Source of the DNA: Myrmaecium sp. VS I D KN 1
Lineage: Eukaryota; Ascomycota; Dothideomycetes; Valsariales; Valsariaceae
Length of the DNA stretch: 64,000 nt
Assembly (NCBI GenBank): GCA_019775845.1
Contig: JADQAV010000010.1
Location: 344,871 to 408,870 of the forward strand
Direction of reading: 5' to 3'
Shown here: positions 45,777-57,115 of the stretch, in pieces
How positions within the stretch are numbered: position 1 is the stretch's first letter
Layout: every line of letters starts with the position of its first letter
The notes under the pieces: generated by a model
Database searches by the model: none
What the model was told of the DNA's origin: nothing
Seen by the model: the letters and a program-made list of their open reading frames with translations, nothing else
Made by a program: the position numbers and the translations under genes

Positions 45777-48700
45777 TCATCTGGATCGTTTGAGAGCCTG
45801 GCCCGACTCCATCATGCCTGGATTCGAATAGTCCCAGCGGCGCTTGAGCCCATCTCCGAAAGAACTAGCGACGACATCCTGCCACATACTTGGTGTGACA
45901 AATGATGGTGTGGGAGTAGCATAGCTAACTGCTGGTATCTGTTGGAGGCTTGATTGCGGACCCTGCCCCCCCGAATGGTGCTGTGTGGGAGAAACGTTGG
46001 TAGGCACTGCATGGAAGCCCGCGGTACTGTTTTCCTGCTGGGGAGTCCGCATTTCATACGATGTTCCTGAGGACGGAAGTTGTCTTAGAGGAGGGGATGA
46101 CTGGGACGAGCTGCTGGGAGGGGGCGTACCAAAGGCTGTATTCCATTGACTATCGCGATGTTAGCCAGGATCAAATTGGGACACGTAATGACAACTTACT
46201 CAAAGATGGGAGCGGGGTTCCATGAAACCGGTTCTTGAAGCTGCATGGATGCCGATGTTTGTGGTTGCGGCTGTCCGGCAGCCATCATAACCATCGACTG
46301 AACTACGGGAGAGTCAGTCTTCGGGACTGTGTCCGTGGCGGATATTGGCGGACTAATAGGATGGTAATAGGTGACTTGACCTGGTTGTTGCTCCATCGGC
46401 GATTTCTGGCCTGGACCTGGAGGGCGGTATTGTCCGGTGTTAATAGGCGGGCTGGAGTGACTTGGAGAAGGACTGTTAAAGGGAAAGCTCGGCTTCAGCT
46501 CGAATGGTTTCGAGACGTCGGCTGAAAAGGCAGTCCGTAGAGCGTTGACCTGTTCCTGCATCTCCGGCATTGGCCAGTGTGGGGCAACCTTTTCCAAGAT
46601 CCGCATGTGCCTCGTGAAGTACTCCTTGGCATCAGTGTTGAAATCTGGGTCCGGGGCAGTTATTGCGACCTAGACGTGTGAGACAGTGTAATTCAGCAAA
46701 AGCAGTCTGATACTTACGAGATGGAGCATGGCACAAGTAAGTACGGCATATATAGTAAAGCTTATGCCTCGTTGCATGCACAAAAGACCCTGGATGCCCC
46801 AATTGTGTAGAATTGCCTCCTGCAGTCTGCACATGTTCTTTGCCGCTGAGTAACATGTGAGCATGTGCAGCTTCCATCCAGGATCAAGGTAGCTTCCGTT
46901 GTAGCGTGCCAACTGAGGCCGATGATGCATAATGACTGCAAGGTACTGGTAACAATGCATGTTCCCAATGAAGTGCGATGGGATCCACGGATATGAGCCG
47001 TCCGGAGGGTATGCGACTTGTAAGTCATGAGGCAGTTCCTGAAGCCAAAGAGCGAAATCGTTGTTGTGCTCCACGAAATCCAGATCCGATGCCCAGTCCG
47101 GATTCTTCTTCTTCAACTTCCCATGCATGACTGTAGTCATTTGCACATTCTTGACAGCGCGGAGAAAGTAGGTGAACTGTCGAGAGATCTGGCCCTCGGG
47201 GTCATCAGGGCTGGGGGGAGTACGGGGAACACTCAGGTCGATAGTATCGAGATCAACTCCAAATTCAAAACGACCTTTCTGGATGTCAGCAACAGGGAAA
47301 GACAAGAGTGATTTGTGTTTTCACCTTGTGGGCCGCCGACCATGACCTCCAAAATGAATAGAGTATGCCAAACCCTCGTTTTTGTCAAACAGTCAGAGGG
47401 CGAAGAACCGCATGACCTGCCAGCCCTATGTGTATCTAGGTGCTCATGTAGGTCCAGATCCTTGGCCATTGCGACAAGGTTTACTACCGTCATCCAAGAT
47501 CGATAGAAATAGCCACGCTTAGGGGAGGCTTCGCGAGCTTTCATGATCAAAATCATTGCCTGTATTGTGCTAAGGCGTGGAACATCTTTGAAGCTCTCCT
47601 CATGCTCTACACAAAAGTTAGATCCAGTAGACGAAGGAACAGCGGATGAACCCACTTGAAGCAAGAGCAAGCCATTTGTTCGAAGAAGGCGACTCTTCCA
47701 TCATAAGAGAGGCGCATGCAAATATAGCTTCCAAGACCAAAGTCGAGATAGATTCACGGTCATGCTGCCATTGATGGTAGAACCAAGGCGGGTTGATAAC
47801 CGGGCAGTACGGATGAATGTTTGTGAAGAAATAATCAAAGTACTGCAATGCCTGAGCCTCAGAAGGCATCATCTCGGGCGGTATCCGGACGGTATGGTCG
47901 TGGCTGGAGGTCTGAGGCAACGGCACTTCCACTTCCTCGACTGGCGGTGCGTCCGAAAGCGTTTTCTTTTGGTTCGCAATGTAGGGAGCTAAGAAAATGA
48001 GCAGAGATCTCCCAAAGGCATAGACATATGGACTCTACCTTCACCAGTATGGAAGATCTTCAGGTCACCCATCTGTTCGGTAAGCTGTGCGGCGCTATCG
48101 CTTGCCCAAGCAGCTTCCGACTCTGGAGATGCTATTTGCGTAGGAGCAACCGGGTATACCGGCTGGGGATATTTCAGCTCCTGGCCCATGACCGGCTGTG
48201 CTGACATGGTCGAGTATTGCAGATTGGGCTGCATTTGTGACTGGTCGAGATATGGCGGAGTTTGGTACATCCGCATACTGTCCGTATATGGAACCTGCAT
48301 TTGTTGCTGAACAGCAGACACATCCGTGCCGATATGGGATAGCATAGCATGTTGTCGCGTATAGTCTTCCGAGCCACTGACGATGGACGTGTTGTACTCA
48401 GCCGACCGATCCAGTTCGAATGTCTGAGTGCCGGATCCAAACTCTTTGTTCTCATAATTCACCGTTGGCGGGACGCAGTTGAGCTTGAGCCTTATACAAG
48501 CTGCGCAGGGCCACGAATTCGTTGTTGCCGCATCGCATTTGATCTTGCGTCTCCGACAGCCTTCGCACGCACGCATTACTGGCAGGGACGGTCAGTAAGC
48601 CTGCGTCACAACCGTGTCAGAGTGTTTAAGTTACGCACCCTTCAATCTCTTATGGCGATTGTGCTCGTCCACGAAGACATAATCTTACTCATATTAGCAC

Positions 48701-48831
48701 AGAATCCCACGCAACATGTCTCCATATATCCTACTTCGTTGGTTCTCTCGAGGGGCTAATGTTGGAGGTGTAAACGTGAAGCTCTGCGCGGTTTGCGGAA
48801 GAAGCGGTCTTCCGCCCGTGTCGCCCGCCAT
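45777..48831 (-). CDS. Zn2Cys6 transcription factor with fungal MHR domain
   Basis: Nuclear DNA-binding regulator, target unknown. Eight exons: 48831-48735, 48683-48639, 48578-48039, 47988-47656, 47606-47325, 47274-46718, 46669-46200 and 46149-45777, giving 898 residues. The first two exons are small (97 and 45 bases) but join to ENQRNYVFVDEHNRHKRLKV and lead into the zinc cluster, C52-x2-C55-x6-C62-x9-C72-x2-C75-x6-C82 (MRACEGCRRRKIKCD...). A Gln/Tyr/Pro-rich stretch follows. The fungal transcription-factor homology region begins near YFDYFFTNIHPYCPVINPPW and includes PKRGYFYRSWMTVVNLVAMA and the hydrophobic block around SFTIYAVLTCAMLHL. The tail is Ser/Pro/Gln-rich, a likely activation domain, ending SGQALKRSR. 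The strongly conserved basic stretch before the cluster suggests an orthologue group, but I cannot name it. Confidence 0.85.
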
Positions 48832-49543
48832 GGCCGGTGGGTTGTCAAGATAGGTCGGGGTACAACGAGCACCTTTTTTCAACGATGCGACGGCCTGTGA
48901 GGTATCTCGGTGTTGAGAAGGAATGCGATCGGACTGGTTATGCGGGTGAGCACACCAATCAGCGACGGGGATGGGACTTTTTGAGGGGAGGGATGCGGAA
49001 CCCGGTCGATGCCCACTGATTTTCCCGGTGACTTCACTCACCCTCTCGCGTTGAAGACGGCGCAAGCACAGCTCAGTAAACGCTTGCTAGCGCACTTGAA
49101 GTGTCAGCGCACATCCACGGACTATGGCAGCTGGACGGTGGGCTCGGAGCAGTGCGGCGTATTCGTAGGATGCAGGCCCTCTGTTGTTGCGAAGTCGTGG
49201 TGTTGAGAAGCAATACGGTAGGGGTCTCCTGAGTCCTGAAGGTTGCAGGCAGGCAACTGATGGCCTAGTGCTGAGGTAGGCTAAAAAATGGGGGGCTTGA
49301 CGAGGATAGGTCCACCTTCGGCGAGTCTGCGCCGCAGTGAGGTTGCGACCAGGCGAGGGAGTGAGCAAGAGTGTCAGGTACCGAAGAAGGCTGGCATCGA
49401 TCAAAGGTCAGGCCCGAGATGCGTGCGCGGGCAGAATGAAAGTGCCGCAGGACGGTGGGGGGACCGGCAGGCGCTCAGAGGGGGCGTCGAAGGATGGGCT
49501 GCTAGGGGGGGCGGTGGATGGCGGATTGGCGGATGAGTTTAGT

Positions 49544-49604
49544 GGAGGGGGGTGGGTGGTGGTGGTGGTGGGAGTGGGAGTGGGTGTGGGTGTGGGCGGA
49601 GGGG
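49544..49604. repeat. G/T-rich simple-sequence block
   Basis: Imperfect GGT and GTGGGA/GTGTGG units with many GGG runs on the plus strand, about 750 bases upstream of the Zn2Cys6 gene start. Confidence 0.8.
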
Positions 49605-51312
49605 AGCGAACTGGAACTGGGACTATGGAACTGGAGAGCGAGCGAGCCCTCGGCCCTCTGGTTGCGACAATGTGGACTGGGCAGGGCTTACGGATAGCTA
49701 CCAAGCATACATACAACGATTCGTACATACGTGCCGGTTACAAGTCGCACCTTTCCCTCACTCCGCACCTTTGTTATACACACATCATCTGGCCCAACCT
49801 TGTTCTTTTGTAGCCGCCCGGCCTTTCCCCCACGCCCTCAGCGAGGCTCTCCAAGACACACTGGGTCGTACAGGTCGTACGAGGTCGCAGCGAATCCGGC
49901 AATGGACGTCGCGGGTGCTGTTTGGCAGGTCCGCTCCGGCCTCGAGGGGAGATAGTCCGGACAACCGCAGCCGTGATGGGCTCCGGTGCTGTGATGCTGC
50001 TGGTGCTGCTGCTGCTGCTGGACGTCGGATTGCACCGAGACCGACCTAAGGAAGCAAGCCAGCCGTCTCGACGTCAGCGCCATTTGCGAGCCAGTGCCAG
50101 AATGGCATGTTTCCTGCGTCCATGCCCTCAAAGCTCCCTCTTGCTCTGCGGGACCGGGAGGGGTGGAGGGAGCCTGGGCGGGAAAAGGCTTTTAGTGAAT
50201 TTCCAAGCAGCCCAAGCTCTGATGCTCGAATGCTGTTTGAACACCCGTGACGGATGGCATGGCATGACGGCCGCCGCCAAACATTGACGCACGCGACCCC
50301 TCAACTCTCCCGCACTTTGATAGGAGCGAGTCGTTGGCCCTTGCTCCGCACGACTTCAGCAAATATCGAGCAAATGCCAGCATGTCAACCAGAGACCCGC
50401 TCGTCAAGGGATCTTTCGGAAAACTTCCATTACCTCTAGCTGCACCACGAGCAACCGGCGCAGCTGAGCTTTGACAATAGCTCTTCGGTATCTGCCGCCC
50501 TGGAAAGATCTGCTTACCTCAACTGCCCGCCCGGGTCCGCACTCAAGACTCGGCGTAATAGCGATTCCTCTTGGCGACGAGTGGGGTCAAGACGAGAGGT
50601 TTATGCAGCATGACTTTTCTAGAAGGTCGCTGCAATCGTATGTACATAGGCGTTGCGGAGCCCCTGGTTAGCGGTTCATGGTTAGGGCTATGGACGCATG
50701 TCAATATTCTTCGGACCTTTTCTTGTGGTCAAAAGTGTAAAGGTAGATACTACTGCTGATCATTCTCTAGGCCTTCGGAACATTTCGTCGAATTCACCAT
50801 GATTGGCCCAGAGCCAGTGGACGAGTCGCTCCCGTCTGCGGTAGAAATCGGGGATGCAATGGTCGTGCTTCTGAGACAAACATCCCATCCATCCCATCTA
50901 TAAGCTGGTATCCAGGGCCGGCCCCCCGACCACCTTCGCGGTAGTTGCAGGGCCATCGAGACAAGGATTTAATGAGGGGTCTTCCAAACCTCCTAGTCCG
51001 TAACGCGCAAAGTACGAAGGGTCAGTGCCAATTTCCACATCCACACCTTCGACATCATAGGTGATCATGGCCTTGCGGGGTATTCAGGATATCTTCTCCT
51101 GACCCCGGATCAATAGTCGAGCGGCACAACGGCTGGAACTCGGAAGACACCAGCTCCTGGCGAGTCGCTCTGTATGCTCAATATCAAATGCAGGCTTTAG
51201 CCGCAACTTACAAATACGTCAGCTGCGAGGAGGACTTGAAGATGGCCCACAGAAGGTTCATGTCCTTGATCAAAGCATATACTCCAAACTAGCGCCGCTC
51301 CTTCAGAGGGGT

Positions 51313-51795
51313 CTATTGGTGAGGAAGGTGAGCCTGGATCTGCTTTGCCGCAGATCTAGCCGGGTAGCAAGAGCGGCATCTCCCCAGAGATTTACGCACA
51401 TTGTGCAGGAACAAGGCCTGCATAGAAAAATCGAGTCTTCCTTGATGCAGCCGGGCTTTTCCGTGACAAAGGTGGGTGTGAGATCTCGTGGGATAGATTG
51501 AGAGGTCAGATATCTCCACTGAAACTGGAGAAAACAACGTGTTCTCCTCGTCTCTTGCAGACAACGTAACTTTTTTTCTGTTCCTTGCCTCGCTTTGAGC
51601 ATGTGAGGAAGGATACGCAAACAGCCCAATGCTGACGGCGTTGCGTTTGAGCGGAGGGGCCCGAAGACTTGGGTTGCTCGCGCGTCGGCAGGGGTTCAAG
51701 ACCACCCCTCCTCCATGAAACTGCATATTGAAGAGGTCCGTAGCCTTTTTTAACTGGATCAGCTCTTTGAGTTTCGCTTTTTGCAGTACTTCCAT
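51313..51795 (-). CDS. doubtful 160-codon orphan reading frame
   Basis: An ATG-started frame of 160 codons beginning MEVLQKAKLKELIQLKKATD. The N-terminal 20 residues look helical and Lys/Leu-rich; the rest is basic (many Arg, Ser, His) without a recognisable fold, signal peptide or membrane segment. It has no similarity that I can name and stands alone in a gene-poor stretch. It may be a chance frame, a lineage-specific gene, or a remnant of a larger spliced gene. Listed only because it is the longest frame in 3.7 kb. Confidence 0.15.
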   Translation of the reverse strand: MEVLQKAKLKELIQLKKATDLFNMQFHGGGVVLNPCRRASNPSLRAPPLKRNAVSIGLFAYPSSHAQSEARNRKKVTLSARDEENTLFSPVSVEISDLSIYPTRSHTHLCHGKARLHQGRLDFSMQALFLHNVRKSLGRCRSCYPARSAAKQIQAHLPHQ

Positions 51796-52558
51796 GAATT
51801 CCTCTTAGTTAAGGCTGATGCATAACTCAAGGATCATTCTTAGTGCTGCAAGCCAAATATGTCCTTTCCACTTGACCAATCTAAGGTCCTTAGGACGCCG
51901 GTGAATTCTCATCACCTTGCATCTATTAGTGGACCTGGGCCCCAATGCCTTCAAACTCTGAAGCCAACCGCCAAAGTATGCGGGAATTCCATGTGATAAT
52001 CCAAGTTAATGGTTAGCTGGTGGGCACCACTGCCGGCCCTGGTTACAAAAGACGACGCGGCTGGAAGAACGGCGACAACACCATCACCAGGGTATATCGG
52101 CCTGCAGTTCGACAGGTGTGAAGTTGAGCGGAGACAGTGGGCGGTTAAGACCGGACTGTCTATGAAAGAGTGGACAGGTAAGATGTGTCCTGCATGTCGC
52201 GCAGGCCCGCCACATGGAAAACGGCCTATGACAGCACTGGACTGAACTGGTTGAGGCTAGACATCGAGGCTTCTACCAAGTACTGTAGTGTCTTGTGGGC
52301 TGGTAGTGGATCATGATGGACGTCGAACAGCCGAAGGAGGAGAGTTAGTACTCGCAGTGATTAGTAATAATAGATGGCCTCAGGTACCGATCTTATCAAT
52401 CTAGAGATGCCCCACCTGATGACATCGGAACGTTTATGCAGTAGCAAGCGTGGAATCGCATTGGGTTGAATACATAGCTGCTCGACTATTGGAATATAGC
52501 CTTTACTGGAGAATAGCTCATACAGTCACCATACGACCGATCTCAGCTGGTCGCCACT

Positions 52559-53210
52559 ATGGACTACGATCCGGATAAGCAAAATGCCAACCCCACCATC
52601 CTCAACGCCGCGGATCTGCCTTCCCGACGACGAGAATCTTCAGTGAAGAAGCGCGACGACGGAGCTACCGGTTTGTTCGACAGCCTCATTCCGCCATACA
52701 CCTATTTGAATGACACCTTCGACCTTCCATCCAACTCCAGTGATTCGGATGACGATTCTGTGGAGGATATAGACGCCCAAGAAATATACGGTACGGCATG
52801 GTGTGGCAATTTTTCTAACAATTTACTAACTCGCGTATGCAGACCTGATTTCCTCTATATCAGATCCGGAACATCCTCTATCGCTCGGCTCATTAGCTGT
52901 AGTCAACTTGCCTGATATACATATCCTCCCTCCAAGGTCTCCCCGCTCATCCATCAGCACTGTGCTAGTTGAGATCACTCCTACAATAACCCACTGCTCT
53001 CTGGCTACTGTTATCGGTCTGGGTGTGCGAGTGAGGCTCGAACAAGCACTCCCTCCGCGGTTTCGGGTAGACGTGCGCATCAAGAAGGGCACTCATAGCA
53101 CAGACGAGGCGGTTAACAAGCAGCTCGGTGATAAAGAGAGGGTTGCCGCGGCACTAGAGAATGGCACATTGATGGGCGTTCTCAGGAAAATGTTATCGAC
53201 TTGCGAATGA
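52559..53210 (+). CDS. CIA2: MIP18-family cytosolic iron-sulfur assembly protein Cia2
   Basis: Targeting subunit of the CIA complex (with Cia1 and Met18) that hands 4Fe-4S clusters to nuclear and cytosolic apoproteins such as polymerases and helicases. Exons 52559-52790 and 52843-53210 (52-base intron with CTAAC branch site) give 199 residues. The N-terminal 70 residues are variable and acidic (SNSSDSDDDSVEDIDAQEIY). The domain then reads DLISSISDPEHPLSLGSLAV, TPTITHCSLATVIGLGVRVR (with the conserved reactive Cys in HCS) and HSTDEAVNKQLGDKERVAAA, ending ALENGTLMGVLRKMLSTCE. Clear family match. Confidence 0.93.
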
Positions 53211-53858
53211 TAAGATTGGACGATTATGGTTTGCCGGGCATTAGACGGCGCAAGGAGTTTTGGAATGATTAGTTATATCCCTAGGACGTCAAGGGCAGCT
53301 GCTATGTTGAACATTTCCCGGACAGAACGGGTCTGACTACATGCACGTTTCTTCTAAGTTTCCTATTCTTGATTATAGCTTCTGACTACTACCAAATCAC
53401 CCATTCCTGAGTATGCAGGTCCAGTTCGATGGTAAGATGTTCTTCTCAGCCTTATCTTCATAAGGCTGACACGCAGTTTGGATTTCGGCGCGGCTACTGG
53501 ACGCTGGTCCTCAATCCTCGTTCTACGTTTGATATCATCTTCGGACCTACCGAACTATATGCACCATAATATTCCAGCACGACTAGCAGTGCCTTGTGTC
53601 TTCTCATTGGTGTTCAGCCCGTTCATATACAACCTGACATATATGTGGTTATAATTTACTCAAGAGTACAATAGCCGGCACGGGAAGGCCACTGGTTCAC
53701 AACGTAGGTGGTGATGTAGAAGTTCATAAGGCTGTGAGCGGAGAAGCATTGGTGACGTCAGGATTTGAGCCAGGCCTCCAAAACCACATGCGAGCTCAGA
53801 GCTGGCATCTTCAATCTTCAACTCTACAGGATCTTTTCAACAGAAGTTATCAGCCAAA
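53211..53858. other. intergenic between CIA2 and the NTF2-like gene
   Basis: 648 bases, AT-rich, no gene. A perfect TGACGTCA palindrome lies at 53753-53760, about 100 bases before the next ATG. Confidence 0.45.
53753..53760. promoter_or_regulatory. possible CRE/bZIP site TGACGTCA
   Basis: Perfect CRE palindrome 99 bases upstream of the NTF2-like gene, in promoter position. One such 8-mer is expected by chance per 64 kb, so function is unproven. Confidence 0.3.
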
Positions 53859-54419
53859 ATGTCAGGCCAGCATAGCAATCGTGAAACACTTCTTCGCGAA
53901 ACCTCCCAATCCTTCTGCTCGGCACTCCTCTCACCACCGCCGCCCAATGAGCTTATAGCCAAGTATTTCACTTCCTCAAATCCTCGAATCACTGAACACG
54001 GCCCCCTGTGGGCAAATCAACGCCTACCTTTCTTGGGCAAAACCTTTTCTGGTGTCTCCGGTTGCGAGGAGTATTTCAATGTCCTTTCACAGACATTGAA
54101 GATGCATATGTCGAAGGACACATTCCCGGATTCCAGCAGGTTCATCGTCGACGCAAGATCCGTTTCGTCCGCAAGCGGCAACAGTGGCAGTAACGGCAAG
54201 GGAGCTGTGAGCGTGGTTGGAAAGGCGAAATTCGAAAGTGTAAAGACTGGGAAGAGCTGGGATGAACAGTTCATTTATCGGTTGAGCGACTTCGATGAGG
54301 AAGGTAAGATTGGGCATTGGGAGATATGGGCCGATCCATTGAGTGCCTGGGATGCGGTTGGATCGCAGGAAGGAGAAGATGATGCCATGTTGGTTGTGGA
54401 TTCCGGATTTGTGAGTTAA
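53859..54419 (+). CDS. SnoaL/NTF2-like small protein
   Basis: A single-exon gene of 186 residues, no signal peptide. The N-terminus is helical (MSGQHSNRETLLRETSQSFC). Then comes the pattern of an NTF2-like cone fold: ELIAKYFTSSNPRITEHGPL, LPFLGKTFSGVSGCEEYFNV, and the paired strands WDEQFIYRLSDFDEEGKIGH and WEIWADPLSAWDAV. A Ser/Gly-rich loop (about 103-116) interrupts the middle. The fold is used by ketosteroid-isomerase-like enzymes and by binding proteins, so activity cannot be inferred. It lies between CIA2 and a Zn2Cys6 regulator, all on the plus strand. Family assignment is by pattern only. Confidence 0.65.
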   Translation: MSGQHSNRETLLRETSQSFCSALLSPPPPNELIAKYFTSSNPRITEHGPLWANQRLPFLGKTFSGVSGCEEYFNVLSQTLKMHMSKDTFPDSSRFIVDARSVSSASGNSGSNGKGAVSVVGKAKFESVKTGKSWDEQFIYRLSDFDEEGKIGHWEIWADPLSAWDAVGSQEGEDDAMLVVDSGFVS

Positions 54420-54732
54420 GCATAGTCAACAAAAACATGAGGGGATTGGACGGTGTCAAGTGAATGACAATCTTAGATCTCCTAAGCGTCAAGGTGTTCT
54501 CCATTCGAAGACATGCACAACAACAGCATAGAGACATGTTGCCTTATTTCCCAGCAACTCTGATAGATACGGAGTGTGAGTCTCACTTGACGGAGAAGAC
54601 AATCATGACTAATCTCATGGTGCCAAGCGTTTTCTCCGTCACTAATCCGACGTCACCCAAGCCACAGCCTCCAGCAGTCCTCTTCAGCCTTATCTCGAAC
54701 TTAACCTCCAGCGCTTGAAAGAAGTCCAGCAG
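54420..54732. other. intergenic before the second Zn2Cys6 gene
   Basis: 313 bases: 3' flank of the NTF2-like gene and promoter of the regulator at 54733. No gene seen. Confidence 0.5.
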
Positions 54733-56844
54733 ATGAGAGCAACCGCCCCTCCGCTGGCTTCGAGGAAGCTGGCTTGTACCAACTGCAGAAATAAAAAGAA
54801 GCGATGTGATGTAATTAGCAATACCACTGGAATGCTTTCTATGCTTTTCTAATTCCATCCTTATATAGGGTGCGCGGCCACAATGTTCAACTTGCAGCCG
54901 GTTCAACCATGCCTGCATCTACGTCCCGGCAAGCGCACCAAAGTCAACTCAAGAACCAACTGCCGATTACATCCATAATGGCGTTGATTACAACGCATTC
55001 ACAACGGATCAGACATCCCACTGGCCCTACCAATTCCCTCCGGAGGTCAACGATCCCAAACTTTGGAACGCAGGACCTTACGAACCCGGTTATCTCGAGC
55101 CACTCCAAAGTATGCCACCAGAGCTCCAGGTTCCCAGCATGCTTCTGGACCCGATTGATGATGCTCCTGCTATGGTTATTGATCCCTTTCTGGAGCAGAT
55201 GAGCCAGCCGAGCTATCCGTGCAACCATGCTGAACATGTGACGGATGTTGAGACTGGCGGAACCGATCTTCCCGACATACTAACTTCCGGCTCAAACTCC
55301 CCAAGCATGTCAGTTCGCAAGGAACAAACCCAGCTTCGAGAGGCCCCTCCAAAGGCAGTTGTCCTGGAACTGGCCCATATATTCATTGATCGGTTTATCG
55401 GATTGATCCCTTGCTTCCACCGAGGCGAACTTATGAAAGAAATTCAAACCGACTGCCTACAAAACGATACACCCGAACTCCTATTTGCTATCCTCTCGAT
55501 TGCTTCTAGACTCCATCCAGATGAAGCTATACGCGAAATGCGGATGCCATGGTACGAACAAGCGAGGGATCTCTATCTGAAGAAGCAAGCCACGACAAAC
55601 CCTACTTTGCGTTCTATCCAAGCTGCTTGTTCCATTGTGTTCGTAGCCTGGTTTTCCGGCGAATACGTTGCCGCATGGAATATACTCGGGAGTGCATGGC
55701 GACAAGCATGCTATATGGGACTCAATCATATCGACGCGGATGAGGACCATCCACATCTATTCAGGCTGACGTCAGAGCCTTCGTCAGCTGCCGTGTCGCC
55801 TTTAAAGAAGGAAGAGTGCCGGAGGACAATGTGGACCATGTATATCTTGGACAGAGAACTGGCATTTCCAGGTGGTGAGTCCGCTTTGAGAAACATATAT
55901 TTATCATTGATCGCCATTGCTCACCAGTGATAGGCCGGCCTCATGCTGTAGATGATCGTCAGATTATGATTAATCTACCTATAGGCGACAATGAATTCCA
56001 AGCATCCACTCCTTCAGTAAGCTCCGTTGACCAAATCTTTCAAGGTCTGTTGCTAATAAAGATCTAGAGCGAATACAATCTGCAGCCCGTACCATTTACA
56101 CTTGATTTAGGCAAGCTCCTGGAGGCTATCTCAGGCTCAAACGACAAATGCAATCTATTCCAGTATCTTATCGCGGTTTATGTCCTGATTGGACGCATTG
56201 CAGGATATAATATTGCTCTCCATAGCTCAAAGGACCACGTCGATCGTGAGCACGAGCTCAAGCAGCTTGATGAAGACCTAATCCGACTACGGCTCAATCT
56301 ACCTAAAGAAGCTACAACGCTGGCACTTGCTTCTTCCGAGGATGTCAGCATGATGGTATGGCTTCCTACCACGCTTAATGCGCTCACCATACTTTTGCAT
56401 AATGGTTCAACAGAACGTAAGCGACAGGACGGAAACTCTCCGACAGAGAGCTCAAAAGATCATGAAATTGATCCTGGATATACGACCTGCATCAGAGCGG
56501 CCATGAACACAGTTGAACTCATAAAAGAAGCTGCACGGACCTCCGTCAACGCTCTTGTGAACCCACATATCAGCCCTTCCATCTATTTCTGCATCCGCAT
56601 ACTCATCTTGCATTGGCACGAGACTAAGGACGAAGCATTGCGCACGAGCATCGATTTCGTGTTTCTGGTATCTGAGAGGGTACAAGAACTCTTCCCGGCA
56701 ATGGGGTGGAAGTTTAGGAGTCTGATGCAGGATGACATGGCACAGGATGCGGAGACGGCGCACAAGATGAGATATGCCGGCTCCGCTGCGCTGTTTGAAC
56801 ACTGCGTTGAAGTGATGCGAGCTATGGAAAACAAGCCTACCTGA
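54733..56844 (+). CDS. Zn2Cys6 transcription factor (fungal_trans type)
   Basis: Nuclear regulator, target unknown. Exons 54733-54810, 54869-55874, 55928-56016 and 56068-56844 give 649 residues. The zinc cluster sits at the extreme N-terminus: C15-TN-C18-RNKKKR-C25-DGARPQ-C32-ST-C35-SRFNHA-C42. The first intron falls exactly between the third and fourth ligands, after Asp26, so an unspliced reading would lose half the cluster. The fungal-specific domain starts near LELAHIFIDRFIGLIPCFHR and includes FVAWFSGEYVAAWNILGSAW, RQACYMGLNHID and KKEECRRTMWTMYILDRELA. The C-terminal part is helical, ending HCVEVMRAMENKPT. Codon use is less GC-biased than in the housekeeping genes, which fits a weakly expressed gene. 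Confidence 0.87.
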
Positions 56845-57115
56845 GCCCCGGCTCTGATCTTCAATAGAAAACGGTTAACGGTCCCTAAAATGCAGATTTG
56901 CGGAATCTCAGCACCCAACAAATTCACGTTCACTGATACAAAACGGTCTCATAATGCGCAGGAAGTCGTATACAAAGTGCCTGACAAGAGAGATTCTAGG
57001 TATCGTTGTTGACCAGACGTTGAAGCTACAGCAGGCGTTCCCAGATCTGCAGCACCCGCTTCCTTTGGGGCAGCTTTTTATCGTCCCTTAGCACCCTTAC
57101 TGCTAGTCAACGATA

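Larger units (their letters stand above)
48832..52558. other. 3.7-kb stretch without a confident gene
   Basis: The longest gene-poor block of the window. The left part (48832-50100) is the upstream region of the Zn2Cys6 gene and has G-rich simple sequence. The right part (50300-52550) is less GC-rich than the genes and holds only short frames on both strands, the longest being 160 codons at 51313-51795. No transposase, reverse transcriptase or terminal repeat was recognised. It could be a long regulatory region or decayed sequence. Confidence 0.45.

Noticed and set aside
52009-52245. 78-codon frame upstream of CIA2
   Set aside because: No conserved motif, poor start context and no support from neighbours.
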